DNA of 64,000 nucleotides from Melanocharis versteri (taxonomy: Eukaryota; Chordata; Aves; Passeriformes; Melanocharitidae). The notes beneath the pieces were generated by a model. The model did no database searches and was not told the DNA's origin. It saw only the letters and a list, made by a program, of their open reading frames with translations. Shown here in pieces: positions 40,601 through 55,600 of the stretch (positions are counted from its first letter, which is position 1; each line of letters opens with the position of its first letter). The position numbers were made by a program, and so were the translations under genes. The stretch is taken from NCBI GenBank assembly GCA_013397845.1, contig VZTG01002809.1, forward strand, positions 733,234 through 797,233. Reading direction: 5' to 3'.

Positions 40601-43600
40601 CCATGTTCTAGCAAACTTCCAATTTTTACTGAAGTGCTTGAAGATTCCATTTTGTTTGCACTAGTGAAATACATTTTTTTAGAGAAGTAGTTCAGTATCT
40701 CTCCTTTTTCTCTCAGGCTTATCTTGGTGGGGCTGACTTTGAGTACTTGAGTGCTGCATCCAGCTCTGAGGATCCCACACAGGAAGGATATCGTTCTGTT
40801 GCAGGGCCACCAAGATGTTTAGAGGGGTGGAACACCCTTCCTATGAGGAAAGGCTGAGAGAATCAGGATTGTTCAGACAGGAAAAGAGAAGGCTTAGGGA
40901 TGACCTAATTGCAGCCTTCCAGTACCTGAAGGGAACTTTCAGGAAAAATGGGGCAAGACTATTTACAAGAGCACGTAGAAGAGAATGGGTTCAAATTGAA
41001 AGAGAATAGGTTTTGGTATTAGGAAAGAATTTTTTGCTGTGAGGCTTGCCCAGGGAAGCTGTGGATGCCCCATTCCTGGCAGTGTTCAAGGCCAGATTGG
41101 ATGGGGCTCTGAGCAAGCCAGTCTAGTGGAAGGTGTCCCTGCACATGGTCAGGGGGCTGGAATGAGATTATCTTTAAGGTCCCTTCAACCCAAACCATTC
41201 TGTGATTCTATGATTTGATCACTGCCCTCTCCTCCCAGTTTCACATTATTATCAAAGATGCAAGTTCAAGTACTTCAGCTTAATTGCATCATCTCCACAA
41301 AATCAGTCTATCTTAAGTGAACCTTCAAACACAGGCACATAACACCGCTGAGATCTAGAGTTTTCCAAATGGAATGGATGGGAACTTCTTAGCTAAAAGT
41401 CAAAAAAACCCAATAGTAAGACTTCTTTGCAATTAGATAACTTTACTGTCCAGGGCCGTTCCAAATTAAAACCTTAGGACAACAGTTCAGCTGACCATTA
41501 TTTGTAAGAATGCTGTGTATCTGTAGCCTGGTTTTGAGACACACTGAGATGCAAAGAAGTAGTTAGGCAAAGTAAGATCACTTACAAGTTGTACTTACCA
41601 TAACTGTTCCCTGTGGCTGAAGAGCTAAAGGCTGCCCTACTGCTACAACTTGCTGGTGAGACTCACTTGAGGGACTAATCATTTGAACATTCTGCCCCTG
41701 AATGGAATATGCTGGAGGAAAATTGAAAAGAGAAGAAAAAAAAATTAAATTTAAAATCCAGTACTTACTTGTAGTAAGAACCACCTTCTGTCAAATAGAC
41801 TCCAGAATTTTTTTTTACAGTATTAGCTTTAACATACCTCACTTTGAGACCTTTAGTCAGATTTACACTACTATGTCATTGCCCTAGAGAGTTAAAGATT
41901 CAGCAATTACTCCCTGTTTCTAACTATTAGACACTGGTTGACATTTATATATTTTATGTCAATACTGAAATATTTATGCTTGAGATACGAGCACTAGACT
42001 GTCTCAACTCAGTTTTTGGTAGTAACTTATGTAAATGCTATCACTGTGTGCTACCATTGTACCAGTGCACTCAGAAAATGAAGGGATCATCAATGCTGTA
42101 TCATTGTATTTTTCCAATATGGGACTTCAGGACACCCATTTTAGAACTCACTTGTAAAAAGAAGAGCAACCTATATAAAATAACTGAGGTTCCCTGCTTT
42201 GTTTCTATAGATATTTGGGTAGCTCAGCCATGCATACTTCTTCACAGACTTACAATCTAATAATACACTTAGCTGGTACACTGGACTGAAGCAAGGGTGC
42301 TGGTCCTTGTTACCAGAGTAAGACATTTTTGTCTTATATTAAGAGGTCTAGTGTTAGATTCATTTGTATATTTTTCAGGTAGTTGCTTTTCTTCGTAAGT
42401 AGTAATTCATTTCCAAAGTTAGAAACAGAGTACATCTTAAACTGGCATATATTATGAATTACAACATTCTCTCAAGATGTGGGACACATCAATTCAGCTT
42501 TTTGTAGGCTGAATAGAGCCCAGAACTTAGATCTTCCACTTATGCAGTTAAGTATTACCATCACTAGACGATTGTAGAAAAGGCTGTAGTACATCACAAA
42601 TGCAGGATGTTCCAGCCAAAACTTTAGAATCCAAGTTGCCCAGAGACCTTTTCAGATTTTGAATGCCTTAACTACATATCCTAGCAGATCTTTACAACGG
42701 TAGACAGATCTCCTTAGAATTTAAACTTCTGACACATGCTAAGCATTCAGGAAATTTTACATTGATCAGAGTGATATTCAGCAAATGCTGCAAGACTAAC
42801 CAGTTCTGGAAAGCAGGTGATATAGGTGCTGTCTGAAGATTCTGACCTACTTTAATATAGCCAAATACTACAGCTGCATGTCTTTGGAATCACATCCTGA
42901 AAAATCTGGGTTTAGAGGACGATACGAGGAAACGCGACTAAGAAAAATGTATGTATTTACATTTGCTAGACAGAGCTGCAGTTGTGCTGTTCAATACAGT
43001 AAGGGCATAGTGAGGAGGCAAGGATCCTTTGCAAATGGCAGTGATAAAGGCATCTCTTGATGTTACAAGACCCAGTCTTCCACAAAGTGCAGCCATGGTC
43101 AATTCTGCTTTCAGAATATTTTCAGTGGCAGCTTCATCAGTGCTGAAAGAGTACACATTGTTCAGCAAGAATTAATACAGAGCACAGAAGCAGGCAGCTA
43201 ACCAAAACTGAAAGCCATAAGAACGTATACTTTAAACCCATTAACACTATAAATATTGAAGAACAAGCATAACCAATCAACAAAATTCTTCAGAACCACT
43301 TCCTACAAAATTGGACTTCTCAGCGACTTAGTAAATGAGACTATGAGAAGATATTTAAAACTAATTTCAGAAAATGGTGTTTGATTACAAAAGGCTCTTT
43401 GAAGGAGTCAATTAATTTACCACAGTCATTTCTCAGTAAAAAGCTTTTCCACTTTAAAGATACAAGTACCAAGACATTACTTAGTCTCTTACTTGCAGTA
43501 ATCAGGACATGGAATCACTTCAATATGTTGAAACATGCAAGCAAAGTAAAAAGAAATAAAGATAATTTAAATAGTTTAAATGCAACCGTTTGAAAATGCA

Positions 43601-46600
43601 ATTAATTGTGCTATATTGAAATACGCTAAAGGTTTATGTTGGACTTCTGGAGACTAATGTGTCATTTACTCATTCATTCTAAGCCACAAACTTGCCTGCT
43701 CAGATGCCATGAACAGCACTTATGTTGACAACTGTCAATTTGACCCGTATCAAAAGTCAGTTCAAAATATAGCTTGGACTGTCAACTTAGAAAAATCAAG
43801 AGAAATGAAAGACCAGATACCTTGCATCAAGTAGGAGGGATAGAGCAGCCAGAAGACCACACCAACAAGCGTTCACCATTTCTTCCCAGACGGCTCTGCT
43901 AACTTAAGAGAAATACATAAACTTTTTTATAGCAGAAACACAGTAGTTCCATTAATAACTTTCAATTGTATCAAAAACAAAACGCTTGCTATTGCATCTT
44001 TCAGAGTTTGTTTTTGTATGTATGTTCACACAGCCAGATATATGTGCATACAGAAACACACTCATGCTAGTATCATTGAAACAGCTTGCACTCAAAGTAA
44101 CATTTCTGAGGTAAAAAAAATGTCACCAGGCAATGCTTTTTCTAAATAGCACCAAAAAACCACCAAAATCCAACCTACCATGGTATATATAACCGTTTTT
44201 GATCTTTGTCTATAAAAATAACCATTCAGAAGTGCAAAAACATGGGACGAGAAACTCACTGAAATTTTGCAGTGAAGTAAAAATACTCATCCGTGGTATC
44301 TATAATTCTCCATAACTTTTTTTGTTTCTTTAATTGAACAGGGAAAAAGACATTGGTCTAGCAAACGGGTAGCTGCCCAGCCCATTTACACACCTCCTTC
44401 TCTCCACCGGGCCGTGCCAAGCCCCTGGGTGGAGCCGGTGCTTCGCAGCACCATGGAGAGCTCCCCACTCCCGAGGCAGCGCCCGCCCGGGACGAAGCCC
44501 TCTGCTTTCCCCCCGTTCTTTCGGCAGCCCCGGTGCCTCGGCTCAAACTTCAGCTGCACAGTCTTGGCTTCCTGGGGCACGAGCCAAAACCCAGTGTTCA
44601 AACACAAGTCTTTCCGTACATACAGACCCCTACACACACTCATCATATGTGGCACAAGGAGAATCCTCACTTCACAGCAGTCCTGCTTTTAAGTCCTTCT
44701 CTACATACTGCAATCTTGCTAAAAATTTCTCCATTAAAACATTCTTTTTATCTTGTTACTAGAAATACATTTTTCTTTTAATGTGGTCATAACTCCATTT
44801 CTGTCAGTCAGGTTGACTCTTGTGACCTTAGATCTCAGTGTTAGGCCAAAAGCAGAATAACAAGTCAGATTTTTTTTTTTATGGAACTGCTGTTCCATTA
44901 AAAAAAAACAAACAAAACCACTTCATTGAAAGTTTTTATATATAAATAAGAAACAATAAATTTAAGCAAAGGAGCATGACATTTTAAAATCTGCTTTCTG
45001 TAAAACTGTTGTATTTCATATAGTGTTTGCATTTTCGAATACCTAGTTCTTTCTCTGATTGGTCAGAAACAGACTGCAAATCTTGCTCTGAAGACTGTGC
45101 TGGTAACGAAGTTGCCTCTGTTGTGGTTTGAATGATGGTTTCTGCCTCTCCCAACTCTCCTTCAATCATGGTAGTGATACCACGGACAAGATCCAGCAAA
45201 CAGTGAAAAGCCACTGACATTGCATAGCCTTCAGGGATTGTAGGTGGCTCTACTTTGTCCAGCATTTCCAAACTAAAAAATTGAAAACATGACAAGTGTG
45301 TAGCAATACCCCTGTTTTTAAAAACAGTAATAAAAAACAAGATTCCAAATGAATGTTAAGTACAAACAGGCCCCAAATACAATCCTTCAAGATTTATTGC
45401 AAATCAAGGAAAAAACCTTTAAGTTATTAAGTGAAAGAGTAAATGAGTCACTAAACAAGACAGTAACCAAAAGGGTACAAACCCTGAGTATAGATCTGCA
45501 AAGAATATTTTTAAAAATTAACACATATAAGCAAGCATCATGAATAATTCTACTTGTATTATTATCTTACTTAGAGCCACTGCAACAGAACTTATTCAGA
45601 GGAATACAAGTATGTAAGAAAAAGAAAAGGAAGAAAAGTGGAGGTTGTAGTAGCTGACCAAATTAAAAATTTGAATTCCCTGAGAACTGGCAGGTAAACT
45701 AAAATAACATTCACGCCCACTGCTGGAATAAAAAGTCAACACGTACACATTAACTATTGAAATCTGAGGATGATTTTTTTTTCTGCTGCATCTCAAAGGC
45801 AGATAAAGGAGTTTCTACCCTAAAAATATTGAGATCCAGGCTATTTTCAGATTTCTCTGAATTTTAGTATGCCAAAATTTTATGGTGGTACAAATAACTT
45901 CAGGTTTGGAAGTGCTCGTCCCTCAATGGCCATGACTGACATGAAAAAAATTGCACTATTTAAAAAGTACTACAGTATTCGCAGCTTTAAACTGAGAACA
46001 CCATCTTGATTGTACAAAGTCATGACAAAATAATTGGCCATTCTGAGGAGCATTCAGAATCTAGTCTTGGTATATAGGTCAATATATTGTTCAAAATGAC
46101 AACCAGACCAGTATCTACTACAATACTCTGCTCAATAAAAACTGTAAATACAGTAAAGCTGGTGTGAGAAAGCTGTTTTTCATTCCCACTGATGTCCTGT
46201 TTGCTTAATGCCCTTCATGTTTGCCACTACAAAACGCAGCAACAGGTATTCCAAAATTGTTATATACTACAGGGAGGCCTAAAAGTGAAGTTAATACAGA
46301 CAGTATGGTAGGAAAACAAAATTCAACTGATGCTAAAACCGTAGGGGACATTCCAACCAGAATCCTGGGCATTCAGAAAAAAAAGCAAAAAGACCAGAAC
46401 ACCTCATGGCACCAACAAAGAGAAAATTCTTAATATACTTCAATACCAGTGAAACAAAGACCTCAATATTCACTAGTAAAAAAAATCCTTAAATCATCAA
46501 GTTCAAAATAAAAATACTTGTTACATACATTTTCAAAAAGATAGAGGTACTTACTATGTAGCTTTAGCACTGCCTTGTACTGTTACATTCAGGATGGGTA

Positions 46601-49600
46601 TCCAAGTGCCTCTGTACTCAAAGGCAGGTAATATAGTTGCACCTCCACCCATTCCAAGCACTCCTGGGTTAGTTTGTGCTGAGCCAGTATTCCCTGATGC
46701 ATTGCTTCCTGTTCACAAAAACAAAGTGATAAAATCAACCAATCTCGTATTTGTGATCAGCAAACATCCTTTTTCTACATTTAATTTTTGAGACACCAGG
46801 ATTAATCTGAAATCACCCAGTTCAATAACAAAAAACAACACAAAAAACTATTTCTGAGCTCCCTCTGCTGTTTAAAACACAATCTTATGTGCAGTTCATT
46901 GATACCAACAACCTAATTTCCAGTCAGAATATAATGTTTCTGTGAAAGGTACAGCAACATTCATACCTTTCTGTGAATGAATCAAACTTACAGTCTTGAT
47001 GAAACAATATATGTTTTAGTGGAGAGTCAGATACTTGAAAGTTAAGGATTATTTACATAGTTGCATCTAGAACCCAGAAGCTACAAGTTTAATTATTCCA
47101 ATAACAAACTTTCAAGATTTCAGCAATGCAAAAACCACAAGAAGAGAATCAAAGAGAATGGCAACATTTGAATCTGTTCCATGCCAAGGTAGAATAAAAC
47201 AAACCCCATCAGGGAAGAGGTGACAATGTGCCAACCAACAGCTAGGAAGGGACAAATTTTGGTTCCAACTGAGGAAGCCAAAAAAAGCAGCTAAAAAACA
47301 AGGAATTCTATATAAATATATACACTTCCTTTATAGAGAAGGACATCTATATTTACAAAGAATAGGTCCCACAAGTTCAGATTCTCTCTGAAGAGACAAT
47401 GGGGAGAGAGAGCAGAGTCCCCAGGAAGGCGACTGACAGTGTAACTGCCATTTGGGTGTCCTTGCTTTTAATATGTGGAGAGTAAGCTACTAATTTAGGC
47501 AATAAACTACCAACTTATGCAACATGAATACACAGAAACTTATGCATACACTCTAACACAGTAACACTTAACAGACTGAAACAAAAAGTCATGCTGCTAA
47601 ACAGAAATGGTTAACCAAACACTGCCACTGACACACAGTTACACTGGTGTCATTTTGTATGATCCCACTGTGCAGTCAGACGTATACAACTATTTTTGTG
47701 TTAATCTAATTCATTAAAGTGGGAGGTAGACACTGCCCAGTATAATAAAAGTGACACAGAACTTCCATAGATGCAGCTTTCCACTTCTATGAAACAGGTA
47801 GCTTGTTGCAAGACAGAGGCTCAAAAATCAGGTGTATAGGGAGTGTAAATGTCCAAAGCCAGGTTGGATAAGGCTTTGAGCAACCTGGTCTATTCAAAGG
47901 TGTCCCAGCCCACGGCCAGGGGGCTGGACCTAGATCATCTTGAAGGCCTCTTCCAACACAAACCATTCTATGATTCCAAAAGACAGCCTGCTATGAGAGG
48001 ACTGCTGTTATAATCAGAGGACTCAGTTTGAAAATTACATTCAATTGATCTGCTCTTTGCATGTCAAATATGGCCATAGGAGGAAAAAAGGTATAAACAC
48101 ACATGCATAAGAAAGTGACATGAGAAACACTCAGGCAGAACAAAGAAGTGAAAAGGAAAAGAGAAAACAAACTGAAATAATAACCCAGAAAAACAGCAAC
48201 AGCACTAGAGGTATGACCCTACCGCAGTGGTGTTTCATATGAGGCAAAATCTAGGTTTTCAGAATGAGTACTATAGAATGGCTTCTCATATGTGCATGCT
48301 ACGTGATGAAAACTGCTTTTCTGATTTACTTTAAGATAATTAAGCTAACCTAGAAATAATAATAGAAGTGCTCTATCAGCTGCTGTACAGACAGCTACTG
48401 AACAACAGACACAGACACAAATTTCCTCATGCTATCACTGCTAACTCCAGAATGGGATTCCAATTTCATTCAGTGTTTCAGTGAACACTGAAAGGTGTGA
48501 GTCTAAACCTAAACTTTTCAATATTTCTTAATTTAATAGTAGATATGATAGACAATACTTACACTCATTATTTGGCTTTTATCTCTTTAAAGAAGGCATA
48601 TCAAAAGACAACCTTACAAATTATTTTTGTGTTGTTTGTTGCTGAGGACTCTGCTTCCAGAACTACAGGAAGGAGCAGAGAGCCTTAACTTGGACATAAA
48701 CACCTGCAAAGGCATTAACGGGACAATCATTTTTTCCTACTAAAATACAAATATACCTAGTGAAATGCCAAAACCCTGGCTGCAAGAAAAGACCATCAAG
48801 TTTAGTTTCAGTAAGTGTCTGTTTTAGCTTACAAAAAAGACAGAGATCATTTGCAAAATACACATCTTTCACTCTACCTCTTGGCTCCCTCAGTCCAGTT
48901 TTAGCCTTGAATATCCAGAAGAATTAGTGATTGCCTCCCACAAACACACACTGTCTTAATACTTAAATTGCACACTGCCATAAATGACATCCCCACACAA
49001 GGAGACAGAAATCAGACACATTTTTTATAGTCAGAAATTAGAAATAACTCCATCAGAATTTCCCTCTGAAAAGTTGTGAAACAAGGAGCTTGGTCACTGC
49101 AGAAACAGGAATCAAAGCAGGAGCACTGCTCTGCTGACTGGGTTCTACACCTTCCCCACACTATAGGTAGGTAAAATTCCCTGTTTTACCAGAGCTGAGA
49201 ACACTAGTTTGTCTCAAGCTAGCTTTTCACCAAAATAAACACAGAAGTACAGAGCTGTATCAGAGCTGAATTAAAACAGAATTCATTATTACAAGAAAAT
49301 AATGGAAAAATAAAATTATAATAAGGATATGGCTTTACCAGTTTGGTTTGGTGTTGCTGATGTGTTCCCTGTGCTTGGTACAAGAAATAGAGACTGGATA
49401 AAGGACCCCAGTGCGTTGACAATATCACGGAAAACTTTAGTGGAATGTTGCTTCATATCATATGACTGACAAAAAGACCTAGAAAGTATTTTATAAAACA
49501 AAAAGTATATGATAAACTAGGTACTAAAAGAATATTTTAACAGCAACTTTACCCCCCCCACACACTCCAAACTGTAGACTAAAAGAACATTTTAACAGCA

Positions 49601-52600
49601 AATATTTAGGTAAACAATAATATTTAATTTTAGGTAAACGCTCCTTTGACACTGCTAAGACACAGACATACTCAACTACAATTTAGCCCTTCCTGGATAA
49701 TAAGCATTGCCTAATGCATTATACAAAATTATCATGAAAAGCTGATTGCATTTAAATTTCTACATATTTGCAATGTTTCAGGAAGCATTTTCTGTTAGAG
49801 AAAAATAATAAAAATGTATCTTAAACTTTATGTAAAAGCAAAACGCAATACATTTAATACCTTAATAGCTGAGGCTGCACACAAAGCCTGTGAATAGATT
49901 CTACTGCAACAGCACGTAGCCACTGTGGTTTGTCTGCATCCAGAAACTTAACCAGCAATGACAGAAAGATTTCACATTCTGTTACCTAAAATACACAGTT
50001 TATAACAATTAATAAAAAGAAAAAGCCTCCTACAAAATATTTTCTCAAAAAAACTTTCATCTCAGGAGCCCTATCACCGCAAGTTTTGTACAGAATCTAG
50101 AAAAATCCCTTGAAGGAGTATTTACTCAGAATTATATAAAAATATAACTAATAATCATAGTATTTTTGACAAGCTAAATCCACATATGCAGTTTTACTAA
50201 AGGAGTTAAATTTCTCACAGACACTGCAATTAAGGTCATACATTTGCTACAGTAAACAAATTAAACAGAAAAATATATTTTTTAGCAAATATCCGAAACT
50301 CAGGACATAAGAACAGCTGAATATGTGGGTTTTTACCCACATTCTATCAACAACTTTAACAACTCAAGTCAAAAGCCTCTTAGAAAGTATTAACAAGGCA
50401 CAGTAACCATCATTATGTAAAGTCAGGCAAACAACAGAAGACCAAAAGGTTCCCAAAACCTGAAAGGTGATTAAATAGAGAAAATACAACAGCTAATCTA
50501 CTACGAAATTCGTACAAATCCATTTTTAACAAAATCATTCATTTAGAATACGTGTAAACACAAATACACATAAGAGGAAAAGAGTATTTAGCCTTCTCTT
50601 CCTTCAGCAGACATCAACAGTTCCCAAGAACTAATCAATATTACTACTGATCACAGCACTGGCATATACATAGAAAAACAAAACTGCATAAAGAAGATTT
50701 GAGCATATTCTTACCAGCAAACTGTAAAACTGTTTAATCAAAACAGAAACTACTCGCAGCAAACGCATACAGATGGGAAAGTATGGTTTTTCCACTGGTG
50801 CTGGGGAAGATGAGGTGGTGGAACCTTGCCTGAATTTGATATTTGGGGAGAAGAGCTTTATAACAAGAGGGCAAACCCTTTCTTTAAGAAGAAAACTGAA
50901 TTCCTGATGCTGAAAAAGAAAACAGAAAAAGTTACATGAAGATATTCCTTAATTGCTACCAGTAGCTCTGATTATGCATCTTATTTACATTTGTAGTTAT
51001 GATCAAGCAGTCTGAAATCACATAAATCTTGGTATAAATTAAAATCAGGAAATGAAAAGGCAGAACTGCAGATACCATTGTAAAGCTACCAAAAAGCATG
51101 AAATTACAATGGTCAGGTTCATGCCATGCACCCCTCCTCTTGCATTTTGCAAGTTGAAATAGGCTGCTATTACATCACTTATATATCTGTAAATTTTTTA
51201 ATCTACCTACTGTCAGCTAAAATACATTACTACAGGATCATGGTGCATTTATATGCAGCAGATACATGCAATTCACAGTCACGATTCTTACTTTACAAGT
51301 GGGGTAAGGTTAATGTTTTTGTAAAAATAACAATTCCACAAATTTAGTTACAGAGCTGTCATAAATCAGGCAAGATAAGAAAATGCCTCTCTGGAGGAGA
51401 TGTAAACAGCAAAACTGAAAGTGAAACAGAGTAAAACATGCTCTACAAAATGTATAAATGTAAATAAAGTGTTTGGGAATAGAAAAACATGGTCAAAAAG
51501 CACAGGGAACTTTTCTATTAACCTCCCCCCCATATGTAAAAGCTACAAGTCCTTCAGGAAAACAGTATTCATGGTAAATTAAAGAGGATTTAATGATGTG
51601 TAGATTTTACTACCTATGTGAACAAACGTCTTCCTGTTTTCTGTCCGAGAACTACTCACTTGTAAAAACACTTGCGGAAAGTCATTGAGGACTGACTCAA
51701 GAAGTTCAAGGCCAAACGTCCGTGTCATTTCTGTCATACCCACGAGCCAGTAGGGAGCATCAGCATTAACTAACTGACAAAGATCCTTAGAAAGAAACAT
51801 AGCAATATTTACATTCTCTGTACAGTCCTGTACCAAGAAAGTTTCCCGAGTTTATAATGAAATCTACACGCTCTCCTCTTTTGTGAGTAATTTTCTGATT
51901 CCAACATAATTTTTCTCTAAATACCTTTTTTTACATAAATTATAAAGCATTGAAAACTTTTAAAAGAAATTTTAAACTTTGCTGGTATCCTTGTAGCACG
52001 TGCGTTCATTAGTGCCCTCAAAAATATCTCAAGACCAGTGAATTTGCTAAGTCAAGAAGATTTTTATTGGTGTGATGAAAACAACTACTCCTTTTCATTA
52101 CATACTTGCCTTTAATGCCCAGTACCAAGCACAAGAAACAGGACTGAACTACAGCTGCAGCATTTTGCCCTGCATTGGGTCTGGCTGAGATGGAGTTAAT
52201 TTTCCCCACAGCAGCCCTCACAGTGCTGAGCTTTGCATCGGTAGCTAGAAAGGTGCTGATAACACACCAGTGCTCTGGCTACATCTGAGTAGCACAGGCA
52301 CAGCCTCTCAAGATTTCCCCCCACTGCCGCCAAGGGGCTGCACAAGATCCTGGGAGGGGACACAGAAAAGGTCATCCCAAATTAATCAAAGATTAAAATA
52401 AACCATACCTCAGTTATAGAATCTAAGAAATGGAGGAAGAAGGGACGCATTTGTTATTTACAGTGTTTCTTTTTGGGAGCAATCACCATGCATTCTGAAG
52501 CTCTGCTTCCCAAGAAGTGGCTGAACATTGCTTGCTGATGCACTTTGCTCATGCACACGCAAATTTCTGCTTTTGCCTTAGTAAACTGGCTTATCTCAAC

Positions 52601-55600
52601 CTATGAACTGTTTTCCATCTTATTTTCTCTCCCCATCTAGCTGGGACAGGGAGTGGTAGAGCAGCTTGGTGGGCACTTGAGACTCCAGCCAGGGTCAATC
52701 CACCACAGGCTCACAGAAATAAGAATCTTGAATTTAATGCTGACATGTATGCTCAGCTATTATTTAAGATTTATAGTAAAACATTTTCCAAGGCCACTTT
52801 GTCTTCATTTTCCCATCATTCCCCTGTGATACAGCATATCATCACCAATTAGAATAAACAGCATAAGAAAGCCCAAGGCTCTAGTTAAGGACATTGTCAA
52901 TATGCCAACAGCAAATTCTTGAAATTTCTTAAAGAGATGTAGAAGCACCCAATCTTAACTACAAATATATAAATATATGCTCCCCAACTACCTGAAAAAG
53001 CATATACGCATCCTTAGCACACGGCTTCAGTGTACTGACAGATCTTCTATTACTATTCCCTTGAACTGCAGCTGGCTGGTCAACAGCATCTGTGCAAAAA
53101 AACAAAACAAAGCTTCGTGAACAAAGGAACTGTTAAAAATCAAGTACGCTTTAAGTGTTCTCACAGTAATATTCTATGAGAATGGCCAGGTAATTCTTCT
53201 GCAATTTATCATGTCTATAGAAACAAAAATTAGACTGACTACCAAAGATCATCAATACCAAGCACTGCTTTACAATGTTCTCTTCAAAACTACTACTGCC
53301 ATGTATTTCCATACGTGGTACCTGCACCTTAAATGACATCCTCACCTCAAATCTCTTCACAGTACTAACCTGAAGACCAGCTCTCACAGCTTCAAAAAAA
53401 GAAAAATTTAGGTTTTACATATTGCTGCACTGAATTGGACTGACACAATGGTGAAGGACTTCATCTCCTTTAAATACAAACGAGTGTATAAAAGACAGTT
53501 AAAATTAATGATGTCTGTGACTTTTTTATAACATCTATAGATGTTTTATTACTTCCTTATCTGAAAGAAAAACATCTGATATGTGTCAAAAAAGCAGGTA
53601 AATCAAAGCAAGCTGAGTAAGCAGTATGCCCACCTTTATACCGTTCATCTTCAGCAACCACTCTCTCAAACACGACAGTAACTACCTGCCGCACTGTAGC
53701 TGCCGCAGTGTTATTCGTGATATTATCTTTTGTGAAGTGCAATCGAAAGCAAAGTACAATTGCCTGAAAGGAAAAAAAAATCACCTTACAACAATACATT
53801 TTATCTTTTAGCTAAGAGTCAAGAAGGTTGGTGAATTGAGGAATGCTTTCTGCTACAGTCTGTCAAAAGGTTGCCCAAAAAAAATAAACATAATAATTTT
53901 AAATTTGAAGAACCAGAATAAGTTTTACGGATTACCCTAGCCAAAAAACTCTTTAGCAATCCTCCCCAAAGGCAATCAAAAAGTGGCATTAACTGAACAC
54001 ATTACAATGTGCCAATAAAAGTACAGTCATCATACAGAGAATACACAGTAATCATCACACAGAACAACCTGTACAAATATTAATGTCAAAAGGACGCTAG
54101 GATTGTAAGGTTAATCACAGAAAGGTCAGTCAACTCCAACACTAAAATGTCATTCCTCTCCTCCACTGAATCACAATACTTCCACAATCATGTTGCCTTG
54201 ACTGCTATTATTCCTAAGACATGCATTTTAATGTGTCATTGTGCTGGCAATGACCTGAATATTTTTTCCCACTGGATTTTGTTATTACCTCTAACACATA
54301 GTTTAATACTTACCTGTTTTATAATGAATTTTGAAAATTAACATCTGTACGAGTAGTGAAACCCGTGTTTCTTGCTCTTCTGCCTATATACCGTGTTCTT
54401 GCACTCACAAGAACCTCAACCACACCCGACCATACAAGTGCTACATGCATACAAGATTCAGAATTTTCTTCTGCCTCTTTTTCATGTCTATGATTTATGG
54501 ACTCCACTCAGATGATACTGCCACATTAGCTCGAAATCTTACAACAGCTTGGCTGAAACATGACCATGCAATATATGCCTGACTGAAACCAATTTTCTAC
54601 AATGTAACCTAGAAGAGACACTTACTTTAAGCAGAGTTTCACAATTCACAGATGGGTAAACAATGTTGCTTCTTTGAAGAGAAGTATCTTATAATTTAAA
54701 TTAAAAGAGACTGGGTCCTTATTTTTTGTTTTAGTTGAAACATAATATCCAAAATGTTTCATGCTCAAAACTATGAGCCAAAGTTACTACTGAAAGAGCA
54801 AAAACTGGACTGTTTTCAAAAGAGATTTAAGGCAGGTTGGAAGGCAGTTTCTTTCAACATTTTCTCTGTTAGAGTTTACACTGTGCTATGTGCTCTGATT
54901 CCAGTTTAAAAACATACAACCGATTTAAGAGATGAGAAGGATAGGCATTAGCTCAGTGTTTTTATTTCAAGTTCCTATTAAATGTATTATTTTGGAGGAA
55001 TTATAAAACAGATGGAAAAGGAAGCTAAATGAAATCCTGTTTTCAGAGTCTAGTCATAAAGACCATAGGGACAAAATAGAATCAAGAAAGCCCCCTCCCC
55101 ATCCATTGTTTTAACATGCTTCATATGTAAAATTTTCCAATTTTTCCTCTTGGATATTGGAGGTTCTATAGTTGACATCAACAAATTCTTACCTTGGACA
55201 GTGCTTCGTCATGCACAACTGTATTGGTTGTTAAGAGTACAAGAACTGTCTGGAGCAATTTAAGTTCTTCAAGACTGTTCTCCATCAATTGCCAAAGCAT
55301 ATTAATAATGTTTCCTGCTGCAGCCTACAAAGAAATAATTTTTTGCCAATGATTACAATATTCATGTACCGACATATCATGTGTGCATATGTAAGAATAT
55401 CCCTGTCATAAAGGCATATCATAACTGAATGTGCCTGTTTGTCTATATCATAGGACTACATTGAGAATATAAAGCCACTTTCTTTGTCACAAGCTTCCCT
55501 AAGTATTTTTAAAGAATTGACAGCAGAAATGTCTTAATATATTGTACAAATTAAAGCATGTACTTAATTTTCTACCTGGAAATATGGAAGACACAGTAAA

